DNA of 64,000 bases from Valencia hispanica (Eukaryota > Chordata > Actinopteri > Cyprinodontiformes > Valenciidae): assembly GCA_963556495.2 (NCBI GenBank), contig OY747702.1, positions 3,780,501 through 3,844,500 of the forward strand, written 5' to 3'. The notes under the pieces are model-generated. The model had not been told where the DNA came from and made no database searches. It saw only the letters and a program-made list of their open reading frames with translations. Shown piece by piece: positions 44,706 to 54,418 of the stretch. The position numbers and the translations under genes are program-made. Numbering within the stretch: the stretch's first letter is position 1; the number at the start of each line of letters is the position of its first letter.

Positions 44706-47700
44706 GATACATTTCGATTTGATTTGATTTGAAAATCTTTAATGTCCCCGAAGGGCAATTTGGTTTGCAGCAGGAGTCAAACAAAATTTAACACAAAACA
44801 TGCTAATGCAATAAAAGCATAAAACTTACAACACAACTTACAACACAGTATAATAGCATACAACCACCATAGTTTAAGTCATACAGGTTGAGATTAGTAC
44901 AACATCACTGCAATAGTCAACATGGATTTACTGAACCTCCTTTCCCACAAGATCATTTACATTTTGTTTAAAAATCTGACAGCAATTGGAACAAAGGATT
45001 TTAGGTACCTGTTTGATTTTGCCTTACATGTAAAAGTATACCTTCTCTTAGAGGGGAGAAGCTGAAACTCTGCATAGAGGGGATGGAGAGGGCTAGCCAA
45101 AATGACCTTCGCCCTATGGGTGACTCTAATTTTAAAAACAGAGTCTAGGTCATTAAGACTTATGCCGATAGTCTTTTGGCAGAGTTTAACGATGCTCTTT
45201 AGTTTATTCTTATTTAAAACACTGAGGTTACCAAACCAACACACCATAGCAAATGTTAAAATTGATTCAATAAAAGAAGTGTAAACAATTTTTAGAAATT
45301 TCTTGTCAACATTAAAAGATCGGAGTTTCCTAAGATAAAACAGCCTCTGATTTGCCTTTCTACAAATGTCTCCTGTGTTTGAATCAAAAGTCAGTTTATT
45401 GTCAATGATGGTGCCTAAATACTTGTATTGACTAACTGTCTCTATGACTTTACCACTGACAATGGTTTGAGTTGGGATGGGTGGATTCTTACGAAAGTCA
45501 ATTATCAAGTCTTTTGTTTTGGCCACGTTAAGTTGTAGGTAAGAATCACTACACCATCCAACAAAATAATCAAGAATAGAACCATGCCCATCTTCATGTT
45601 CCTGCAAAAGGCTCACAAGCACTGAATCATCTGCAAATTTAATGATGAAACTTGATTCAAATGTACTCTTACAATCATTTGTGTAGAGCATGAACAATAG
45701 TGGTGACAGGACACACCCCTGAGGTGAGCCTGTGGAGCACAGCAAAGTTTCTGACAAAGTACCATTGACACGAGTTCTCTGCGGTCTCACTGTCAAAAAA
45801 TCAACTAACCAGCATATGGTTCCGAAGTCAATGCTGGGTATGCTCGCAAGTCTATTTGCAAAAATATGAGGCTGCATACAGTTAAAGGCTGAGGAAAAAT
45901 CAGCAAAGCATAGCCGTGCATGCATTTTTTTCCCCTCTAGGTGCCGAACAACCAGATTCAATAATGTTGCTACTGCATCATCCACTCCCTTCTTAGATTG
46001 GTATGCAAATTGATATGGATCTATCCTATTCTGCGTCATGGAAAGCAAACTCTTCTTTACCATACGCTCAAAACTCTTCATCACTAGTGAGGTCAGGGCC
46101 ACAGGACGATAGTCATTTAGGGACTTAGGTGATGGCACTTTTGCTACGGGAACAATAATGGATTCCTTCCACAGCTGTGGGACTTTGTTAAGTGACAAGG
46201 ACTGCTGAAAGATAAATGTGAAGATTCCACTTAAAAAAGGGGCGCAACATTTAAGAACACGGCCACTAATGCCATCAGGCCCCTGACTTTTCTTTGCATT
46301 GTTTTTTTCAAACATGTCCCACACACCAATTTCATCAATAAATATCTGGCTGCTTACTGAAGCCGTCCTGAATTTCATTAGGTCATCAGAGAAATCAATA
46401 GAGTCAAATCTCAAGTAAAACTGATTAAGTTCTTCTGCCAGGGTGGAGTTAGCTTTGTTAGAATGTACCACCTTTTTATGTTTTTCCTTAATTCCCATCA
46501 TAGATTTAATTCCTTTCCAAGCGGAGCGAGAGTTCCCGGTCATAAATTCATCTTGAACTTTGTTCTTGTACTGTAGTTTAGCCAGTTTAATTTCCCTTTT
46601 CACTACCTTATGGGCTTCCTTTTGTTGAGCATTATCGCCCTGGTAATACGCAATTTTTTTTTTGTTAAGAGTGATCTTAAGGGATTTGCTGACCCAAGGC
46701 TTATTATTAGGGTACAGTATAATCACCTTCCTTGGGATGATCATTCCTTCACAGAAAGTGATGTAGCCAGTCACTGTATCAGTCAGCTCATCTAGATTGG
46801 TACAAGAATCTTTAAAAATATCCCAGTTAGTATTATAAAAGCAGCCATTTAGCTCTCTAATAGCACTCTCCGTCCACATAGCAACTTCTTTTCGCTCAAC
46901 TCTGCCCTTTTTGAGAGCCGGCTGGTAGACCGGAGCAAGCAGGACACAGTTGTGGTCGGAGGAGCCAAGTGGAGGTAATGAAAAGGATTTATATGCCCCT
47001 TTTATGGTGCCATAGCACAAGTCCAGTGTTTTCCCGTGTCGCGTTGGACAGTTCACATACTGATACAGATGGCCAAGGTTTTTTTTCAGATTGCAAGTGT
47101 TAAAATCACCCAGTATGAAATGTGGGGCATCTGGGCAAATACTTTGCAAATGGTGCACCAGTTTGGCAATAGAAGATGATGCTTCTACCACATTAGCTCT
47201 GGGATGAATATAAACCACAGACAGAAATATTTGTGGAATCTCTCGTGGTAAATAAAATGGGCGCAATGATACACATAAGAGTTCAATATGGGGGTTACAA
47301 AGAGATGCTCTTATATGGACAGTCTTGCACCAGCGAGGGTTAATATACAAGCAAACGCCCCCTCCCAGTGATTTGCCGGTAATCTGCGCGTCACGATCAA
47401 GCCTGAATGGTTCACCAAAACAGTCAATTTCGAGATCCTGATTCAGGTCATAGTCTTTAAGCCAAGTTTCAGTGAGCGCAATCACACAAGCATTTTTGAA
47501 CTCTGATATGTGCTTAATATTTGCCTGGAGCTCGTCCACTTTGCTCCTCAAGGACTGCACATTACTGAAGACAATTGATGGGAGTGGTAAGCGGCGGAGT
47601 CCTCGTCTCCGAAGCCGCTGACGAACACCACCTCTCCGGCCTCGCTTCCGTGTACATTCCCCTTCCCGTAGCCGACAGCCACGGCGTCTGCAGGGCTTTC

Positions 47701-48034
47701 CATACTTCATCCAAGCCGGTGTCAGCCGATCCGACCGAGAAATTCCCTCCCGATCCCTCCTGATCTCTGGCGGAACGCCTTCAGGTGAGATCGCGTTCCC
47801 CGGCTTGTTGCAGCCGACAAGAAAGCCACGGCTATATGTCAGCCTCGGGCGGTCGATTATCCTTTTGAAAGCTGATGACAGTCCTGATGGTAACCAAATT
47901 TAGTACAAAGATGCTCATAAAATCCATAATGACTGATGACTCGGATGTTAAGCAAAAACAATCAGAACTCATTCATTCCCACTACTGCTGCGTGTCGCCG
48001 TGATCAGCGCCAACCTCTCCCAAAGCACTGAGAG
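44706..48034 (-). mobile_element. Rex1/CR1-type LINE with intact ORF, inserted in L2 copy D
   Basis: The element reads on the minus strand from about 48034 to 44706, where it ends in a (ATCAA)n-like tail preceded by GGACATTAAAGATTTTC. It includes about 320 bp upstream of the 917-codon ORF and about 250 bp of 3' UTR. It sits within copy D between the LP.GRIIR codons and the YADD codons. A few bases of the target seem lost or altered at the junctions, and I could not identify a clear target duplication. The upstream segment has short open stretches but no proven ORF1. Confidence 0.88.
44957..47710 (-). CDS. Rex1/CR1-type endonuclease-reverse transcriptase, 917 codons, uninterrupted
   Basis: The ATG at 47710 opens an Arg-rich N-terminus (residues 1-45) followed by an APE-type endonuclease: IVFSNVQSLRSKVDEL, ALTETWL (catalytic Glu), GGGVCLYI, ILGDFNTCNL and GSSDHNCVLL (Asp-His). 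Residues 330-420 form a Lys-rich linker. RT follows: KKSQGPDGISGRVLK, NDYRPVALTSLVMKSFERM, DPYQFAYQSKKGVDDAV, CFADFSSAFNCM (first Asp), GSPQGCVLSPLLF and IKFADDSVLV (FADD active site). The tail has KYLGTIIDNKLTFDSN and ends SFVPIAVRFLNKM. Length and domain order fit a complete CR1-superfamily ORF2. No stop or shift interrupts it, unlike every other LINE ORF2 here. The in-frame region upstream of this ATG was not shown to be coding. Confidence 0.93.
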   Translation of the reverse strand: MKYGKPCRRRGCRLREGECTRKRGRRGGVRQRLRRRGLRRLPLPSIVFSNVQSLRSKVDELQANIKHISEFKNACVIALTETWLKDYDLNQDLEIDCFGEPFRLDRDAQITGKSLGGGVCLYINPRWCKTVHIRASLCNPHIELLCVSLRPFYLPREIPQIFLSVVYIHPRANVVEASSSIAKLVHHLQSICPDAPHFILGDFNTCNLKKNLGHLYQYVNCPTRHGKTLDLCYGTIKGAYKSFSLPPLGSSDHNCVLLAPVYQPALKKGRVERKEVAMWTESAIRELNGCFYNTNWDIFKDSCTNLDELTDTVTGYITFCEGMIIPRKVIILYPNNKPWVSKSLKITLNKKKIAYYQGDNAQQKEAHKVVKREIKLAKLQYKNKVQDEFMTGNSRSAWKGIKSMMGIKEKHKKVVHSNKANSTLAEELNQFYLRFDSIDFSDDLMKFRTASVSSQIFIDEIGVWDMFEKNNAKKSQGPDGISGRVLKCCAPFLSGIFTFIFQQSLSLNKVPQLWKESIIVPVAKVPSPKSLNDYRPVALTSLVMKSFERMVKKSLLSMTQNRIDPYQFAYQSKKGVDDAVATLLNLVVRHLEGKKMHARLCFADFSSAFNCMQPHIFANRLASIPSIDFGTICWLVDFLTVRPQRTRVNGTLSETLLCSTGSPQGCVLSPLLFMLYTNDCKSTFESSFIIKFADDSVLVSLLQEHEDGHGSILDYFVGWCSDSYLQLNVAKTKDLIIDFRKNPPIPTQTIVSGKVIETVSQYKYLGTIIDNKLTFDSNTGDICRKANQRLFYLRKLRSFNVDKKFLKIVYTSFIESILTFAMVCWFGNLSVLNKNKLKSIVKLCQKTIGISLNDLDSVFKIRVTHRAKVILASPLHPLYAEFQLLPSKRRYTFTCKAKSNRYLKSFVPIAVRFLNKM

Positions 48035-48035
48035 C

Positions 48036-48888
48036 TTTCCACAGCTATGCAGATGATACACAACTATATTTATCCATAAATCCTGATGAACCCAGTCAGT
48101 TAGGTAGATTACAGGCATGTCTGGAAGACATAAAAACATGGATGACCCTAAACTTTTTGCTTTTAAATTCTCACAAAACAGAAGTTGCTGTCTTTGGACC
48201 AGAAGTTCTTAAACAGAAACTGATTAGTCAATCACTTCATCTGGATGGCATTAAATTGGCACCCAGTAATAACGTAAAGAACCTCGGCGTTATTTGTGAC
48301 CGAGACTTGACATTTAAATCCCATATTAAACAGGTTTCTAGGATTTCTTTCTTTCATCTCCGGAATATTGCTAAAATTAGAAACATCCTGTCCAGGAGTG
48401 ATGCTGAGAAACTAGTCCATGCATTCGTTACCTCAAGGCTGGACTACTGTAATTCTTTACTATCAGGAAGTCAACAAAATGCCATTAAAAGCCTTCAGTT
48501 GATCCAAAATGCGGCAGCAAGAGTTCTGATGAATATTAAAAAGAGAGATCACATTTCTCCTGTTTTAGCTTCCCTTCATTGGCTCCCTGTTAAATCCAGA
48601 ATAGAATTTAAGATCCTTCTTCTTACATACAAAGCCCTTAATAATCAAGCTCCATCATACATCAGAGATCTAATTGTTCTATATGTTCCTAACAGAGCCC
48701 TTCGCTCTCAGACTGCAGGTTTACTTGTAGTTCCTAGGATTTCTAAAAGTAGAATGGGAGGCAGATCTTTTAGTTATCAGGCTCCTCTCCTGTGGAACCA
48801 GCTCCCAGCTTTAGTCCGTGAGGCAGACACTCTGTTTACTTTTAAGGCCAGGCTTAAAACTTTCCTTTTTGATAAAGCTTATAGTTAG
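48036..48888 (+). pseudogene. L2-like RT, C-terminal part of copy D
   Basis: Continues copy D after the inserted LINE: SYADDTQLYLSINPDEPSQL, then the 248-codon frame from 48142 (MTLNFLLLNSHKTEVAVF; SRLDYCNSLLSGSQQNAI; LHWLPVKSRIEFKILLLTYK) to the stop at 48886-48888. The protein differs from copy B by only a few residues. It is separated from the first half by 3.3 kb of foreign DNA. Confidence 0.9.
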
Positions 48889-50205
48889 AGTGGCTAAGGT
48901 CATCCTGAGCTATCTCTGTAGTTATGCTGCTATAGGCTTCGACTGCTGGAGGACTGACTTACCAATTTTCTTCACTCTACTACTTCCTTTTCTCCTACAA
49001 CTCTCCAGTTGTATTACAGTACATTCTGTTATTTCGACTGTTAACTTTGTTTTCTCTCAGTGTTTTTCTCTCCATAGAAGATATACCTGGTCTGGTATCC
49101 TGATTTGGCTGCAATGCCCTGTTGGACGGGGGGCATCAACTGGGATGATCCTCCCAGTAACTGAACATCCACTGTGTCCTGTTATCAACTTTTTACTTTC
49201 TGTAACAAAGAAAGTTCTCTTATATCAGATCTTCTGTTCCTTCTGTGTCTCTGCTCTGTCTTATCAAACCCCAAAACGGTCGTGGCAGATGACCGCTCCT
49301 ACTGAGCCTGGTTCTGTTGGAGGTTTCTTCCTGTTAAAGGGGAGTTTTTCCTCTCGCAACATGCTTGCTCAGTATGAGGGATTGCTGAAGGATTGCTGTG
49401 GTTGGAAAGTCTGCATCAACGGGGCCCAACCTCACGCCAATGACTGACGCAATCTGCTGGGATTCCTGAAATAGGAAACTTTTTAACTGATTGGAATGTT
49501 TGTATAAATGTATTGAAATTACTTCTTGTTAAGTGCCTTGAGATGACACCTGTTGTGAATTGGCGCTATATAAATAAACTGAATTAAATTGAATTGAATC
49601 AGCATAAAGATGGAACTTAACATTTTGTAAACGTTTCCCCAGGTCATTTATAAAAATGGTCAAGTGAACTGGAGTTAAAATTGAACCTTGAGGGACACCC
49701 TTAACAATATCCACAAATTCCAATTTCAAACCATCTGCAGAAACATACTGAGATCTGTCTGAAAGATAATTTCTAAACCAACTGACAGCAGAATCCCTCA
49801 AACCAACATTCCTCAGACTGTCTGAAAGTAATTGATGGTTGACTGTGTCTAACGCCTTCGAGATATCTACAAATAGAGCAGTACAGTGTTGTCTTCAATC
49901 AAAGGCAGTGCTGATATTGTTGGTTACAGATGCAGCAGCTGTTATAGTACTGTGAATTGCTCTGAAGCCTGACTAGTTACACATAGAATATTATTGTCAG
50001 TAAGAAATTGTTTAAGTTGAGAATTGACCTTTGCTTCAAGAATTTTGGCAAGTGTACAATTGTTTAGATCTGTTGCCTCTCCACTCTTCAGTAGAGGGAA
50101 CACATAAGCCATCCATATTTTAGGAATAATGTTAGTTTGGATATTTAGATTAAATATGTGGATAATTGGCTAAACAATCAAATCAGCTGTGCAGTGACAG
50201 AATTG

Positions 50206-50814
50206 ATATTCCTAACAATAAAATCCAGAGCTAGGCAAGCGGACAAGCTAGCAACAAGCTAATCAAACATGGTCTTGGAAATGGTCAGTTTGCTTCCCTA
50301 AGAAGTTTAGAACTCGGTTTAGCTGAATTCCTATTACTAGCACCTTGGGCTATGAGTCAGCAGGGCTTCAGTTCCGACGAGTGAGTATAGTGAAGAAGTT
50401 GATATTCCTAAAAACCAAACCAAAACTCAGGCTGGCAGGCCAGCTTTTAATAGGCTACTCACATGCCTTCTGTGGCAGTCCATTTCCTTCAGTCAGTTGA
50501 AAGACAACTGAAGAAGAGGAGCACCCAAATATAAATTGTGGGAAAGCTTTCTTCTGTCAACCTTGATGAAATTCTATTTCAGAAGTGGAATATTTGATGG
50601 TCTGAATAAAGTTCAAATCAGGAGCCAGAAGAGAGATTTTTGGCCGACAAAGTATAAAAATATAGTGAGGCCGTTTAAAAAAAAGCAATGGTTAGAGTGT
50701 CTGAATGTCTTGAGGAGAATTCTGTGATTATTATTATTATTATTATTATTATTAGTAGTATTTATTAGTATTATTTATCCTTTTCACTGTCACATTGTTT
50801 TCATTTCAAATTCA
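50206..50814. other. Noncoding stretch with a (TTA)n microsatellite
   Basis: No gene seen. A 63-codon frame (50536-50727) has no motif. An (ATT)n run of about 13 units lies at 50729-50770. Confidence 0.5.
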
Positions 50815-50853
50815 AATTAAAAAAATACTTTATTGATCCCAGAGGGACATTAA

Positions 50854-52455
50854 CTCTTTATGTTTTGGGTTTTTTTCAGTAAAATCTTAAATTTTGATAT
50901 CACTATTTCAAAAGATTGTTATTTAAATATGGTTAGAGGTAAAAGCATATTGTAAATTAGGAAAAACTTCAGTATGACCCAAAGTTTGTGATAGGAACAG
51001 ATTCACTCATCTAATCTGGATATTATGATGTCATCAGGTGGCAGCTATATTGGATTTATTACAGTTTACAGATGTTCAGCTTTTTTATATTTTAGTTTCA
51101 TTTTTAAATTGTTATATATATATATATATAATGTTTTTTTATAACAGGATCATGTAAGGCCTATAGCACTGCTGCCTCCCCTATTAGCAGTGGACTTTCT
51201 GCCGCGGTTTCTCCCGTGTCTGCTGCTATTTCTGCGTGTTTTTACACTCCTGCCTCCTTTGTTACCTCCTTTGTTACTGTACTGGAACCCCATGTGAGTG
51301 ACTTCCTGCCGCCTGGAGGACATTAGTGGCATTGCAGCTATATTAGATTGAGAGTTAAGTTTCATTTTCTCAGATGTTCTCCATGCGCTCAGCCATGAGG
51401 TCTGCTTGCTACATTTTCCTTTGGTTAATTCTATTTTACAACGCCTGTAAGTATTATCATGTTTATTTGTAATTAAAATGTAGTTTTTGAAAGCAGAAGG
51501 TTATTTTGTGTATGCAAATAATTAACAGTGGTATTTTGGATAGCTTTATTGATTTATGTCTTGGATGTTTTAGGTTTTTCAGTTTTACATTCTTCTCATT
51601 AAAACCTGCTAAAGCTCATATGGACTGCTTCTTGGTGGATGAATGGGAGATTGTTTAGCTACCTGAATAACTGAGTATATGTTATACCGTGCTCAGTGAG
51701 GCCAGGACAGTTACCATACCAAACCCCTACTACCGCCACCACGTCCAGTTCTCATAACCAGGACACAGTGGAGCAAAGTATCAGCCCTGATATGTGCTGC
51801 TTGTAGAGAATCATGGCTAACAGGCTCGCTGTTGCTGTGCCCTGAAGAAGCAGCGGTGTTTTGACCCCCTCTGCTACCGCCTTCCCCTTCCCTTCTCCAG
51901 TGAAGCAGACCATCGGACGCTATATGTGCTGCTTGTGTACCATCATGGCTATCAGAAGCAGCTGCTGTGTTTTGTCTCCCACCCTGGACAAGCTAAAGCT
52001 GTGCGCCTGACCCATTATACTCGTCTTGTGGATTATCATGGCAAATGGACTGACTGTCGCTACGCACTGAAACACTTTCTGTCTTGCTGGATGACTAGAT
52101 ATATTCATCAGTAAGAGAATATTCTTCCTCAGAATCTGAGTCAGCAATTACTTGACGAAGTGCCTCGTCAGCGGTGAACAGACCTCTTGGAATGGAAAGT
52201 TTTCTCTCTAAAATTCACTCTCTCTAGCTCTGACTGCTACTACGACTCCTCGACTTGTGGGCAGTTTTCAACCTTTTAATACTCCAAATATCTCCATGAT
52301 AACATACGCACAAATGTTGCTCAGATTAAAGTTATAGATGACTGCCATCTCTTGGTGTAAAGTAGTAATTACATGAGGGATAATATTTGCAGCTGTGACT
52401 TGTTAAATTCAGGAATGTTGCTTGTTGCAATTTTGTGACTTTGGCGCTTAAAGGG
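50854..52455 (-). mobile_element. piggyBac-like element inserted at TTAA
   Basis: The 1602-bp insert is flanked by TTAA at 50850-50853 and 52456-52459. The right end reads CCCTTTAAGCGCC inward and the left end CTCTTTATG, similar over the first bases. Removing the insert and one TTAA restores a continuous LINE 3' UTR. On the minus strand, near 52195-52098, one frame reads GLFTADEALRQVIADSDSEE, the acidic N-terminus style of piggyBac transposases. At 51365-51150 a basic C-terminal-looking tail (KTRRNSSRHGRNRGRKS) ends with a stop. The catalytic core is missing, so this is an internally deleted copy. Confidence 0.6.
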
Positions 52456-52561
52456 TTAAGTGTTGTTGTAGCTCATACAATTAATTATTTAAGGAGTTGT
52501 TGTAGATCATGATGGCCATGAGCAGGAAGGATTTCCTGTAGCGGTCTGTGTTGCAGCGAAA

Positions 52562-53985
52562 TTAAAGAAGCCTCCGACTGAAGACACTGTTGTTGTAGGA
52601 TAGTCTCATGAAGAGGATGCTCAGGGTTGTCCATATTTTTTTCATTTTGTGAAAAATACTTTCTTGCATGATCATCTCCAGTGGTTCCACAGTAGTGCCA
52701 AGAACAGAATCAGCCTTCTTAATTAAGTTGTTTAGCTTTTTTAGGTTTCTGGCTTTGATGCTGCTACCCCAACAGATAATGGCTGAAGAGATTAGACTCT
52801 CCACAAAAGACTTGTAGAAGATTTGCAGCATCTTGCCGCAAACCTTGAAGGACCTAAGCTTCCTCAAGAAGCACAGTCTACTTTGTCCCTTCTTGTAGAC
52901 GGTTTCACTGTTCAGTCTCCAGTCCAGTCTGTTGTCAAGGTGAACTCTGAGGTAAATATACTCCTCAACCAACTCCTCTTCTTCTCCCATAATGGAAATT
53001 GTTTGCCTTATCCCTGTTTCTTCTGAAATCTACAATCATCTCCTTTGTTTTATTCACATTCAAAGTAAGATGATTGTTTCCACACCATGTCACAACGCGG
53101 TCCACCAGTACTCAATATTGAGCTTCTTGTCCATCTCTGACACACCCGACAATTATAGTGTCATCTGAGTACTTCTGCAGATGACAGTTCTCTGATTTGT
53201 ACTGGAAGTCTGAAGTGTACAGAGTGAAAAGGAATGGTGAGAGTATGGTCCCATGTGGTGCTCCTGTGCTGCTGACCACCTGGTTTGACACACAATTCTT
53301 CAGTCTCACAAACTGTGGTCTGTTGGTCAGGTAGTCATTGATCCAGGTGATTGTTGAGGCTTCCATCTGTGTCTTCAGGAGTTTCTGTAAATCAGACTGA
53401 ATTGTCTTAAATGCACTGGAGAAATCCAAGAACATCATCCTCGCAGTGCTGCCAGCTTTGTCCAGATGACAGGTTGAACCCGGTGGATGATGGCATCTTC
53501 AACTCCCCAGCGATAAGCAAACTGCAGCGGGTCCTGATATGTTCTTTCTTGCTCACTCAGGGGAGCCAACAGAAGTCTCTGCAGGACCTTCATGATGTGG
53601 GATGTCAGGGCAACAGGTCTATAGTCATTGATGACTGATGGGTGATTTTTCTTTAGTACTGGAACAAGGCATGATGTCTTCCACAACACTAGAACCATCT
53701 CCTGTGTTAGGCTGCACAGGTCTTCAGGACTCTTGGGCTGACACCATGTGGACCTGCAGCCTTGTTCTGGTTCAGTTTCTCCAGCTGCCTCTTCACCTGA
53801 CTTTTGGAGACAGACAAGTGGGAGGGGAGGCAACGGGGGTAGCAGCATCTCCTTACTTGGTTGAAGACAAATTTGTGGAATCAAAAGAGTCCATGACTGA
53901 GGTGAAGGACATCTGAGGTGTAACAGGAGAGCTGTGGGTCAGAGGAGGGTGGGATCTTTGTTTAGCTGGGGACATTCCTGACCAC
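52562..53985 (-). pseudogene. Rex1/CR1-type RT and C-terminus (copy E)
   Basis: On the minus strand: TSCLVPVLKKNHPSVINDYR, TSHIMKVLQRLLLAPLSEQE, DPLQFAYRWGVEDAI, then after frame changes MMFLDFSSAFKTIQ (first catalytic Asp), NRPQFVRLKNCVS, GAPHGTILSPFLFTLYTSDF and KYSDDTIIVG (active box YSDD), and after another shift LRVHLDNRLDWRLNSETVYK, GQSRLCFLRKLRSFKVCGKM. It ends near 52562. At least three shifts and several stops. The 5' continuation lies beyond the retroviral insertion at 61515. Confidence 0.9.
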
Positions 53986-54406
53986 TGTTGAGAAGGTGTT
54001 TTCACTCTAATTTAAAGCCTATTTTAAAGGAACAGACACACATTAATTTATGACCCTGGGCTCTCTCTGAGTTCTCATTTCACCTTCCCGCGTGCTCGTT
54101 CATTTCTGTAAAAAGGAGCAATAAGAACAACAAACAATTATATGTTTTAACAGTGAGATGTCGTTCACTGGACTCAGTTCTAGCAACTGAGTACAGCTTT
54201 ATCTCAGCATAAGGTCTTTATTTGAAACAAGTTAAAAAGAAACTCCTCCCACATAGATCTTCGTTCACAGAATGATCACAGCTTCTTCACCAAAAGGCAC
54301 ACAGGATGTGCCACATTCCTCTTGATTATTCGCGGTTTCTAAGTGTTTCCACATGCACTACAAAATTAGACCCCCATACAACATTAACAGAATTTATATC
54401 TCTTCA
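53986..54406 (-). repeat. Retroviral 3' LTR
   Basis: 421 bp, TG...CA on the minus strand, nearly identical to 61091-61514, with about a dozen differences by eye. The target duplication CCAC precedes it at 53982-53985. Confidence 0.93.
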
Positions 54407-54418
54407 TCTCCCTCTCTT
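54407..54418 (-). promoter_or_regulatory. Retroviral polypurine tract
   Basis: On the minus strand AAGAGAGGGAGA ends directly at the LTR start, the position required for plus-strand DNA priming. Confidence 0.75.

Larger units (their letters stand above)
43918..49598 (+). mobile_element. L2-like LINE (copy D), interrupted by a Rex1/CR1-type LINE
   Basis: It is collinear with copy B (11975-14100) but longer at the 5' side (it includes codons for LLELSKILASSKPSTCMLDP). It ends in the (GAATT)n tail at 49598. The 44706-48034 segment is foreign. Left of it the frame stops at about 44592; right of it copy D resumes at 48036 (CACAGCTATGCAGATGATACA). The 3' UTR includes the conserved module at 49080-49450. 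Confidence 0.92.
43360..50205 (-). mobile_element. Minus-strand LINE remnant split by the L2-like copy D
   Basis: On the minus strand the right part (50205-49600) carries RT from IPKIWMAYVFPLLKSGEATD through DTVNHQLLSDSLRNVG and KGVPQGSIL to FHLYAD. The left part (43918-43360) resumes with DANDFIF...YGIAPSI, QLLLNPKKANFII and YKYLGIWIDDKWSV, ending in SVLDYRDII and HSAWHLIANAV. The two halves join inside the YADD box, so one element was interrupted exactly at its active site. Clade unknown (CR1/L2/Jockey group by style). Confidence 0.85.
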
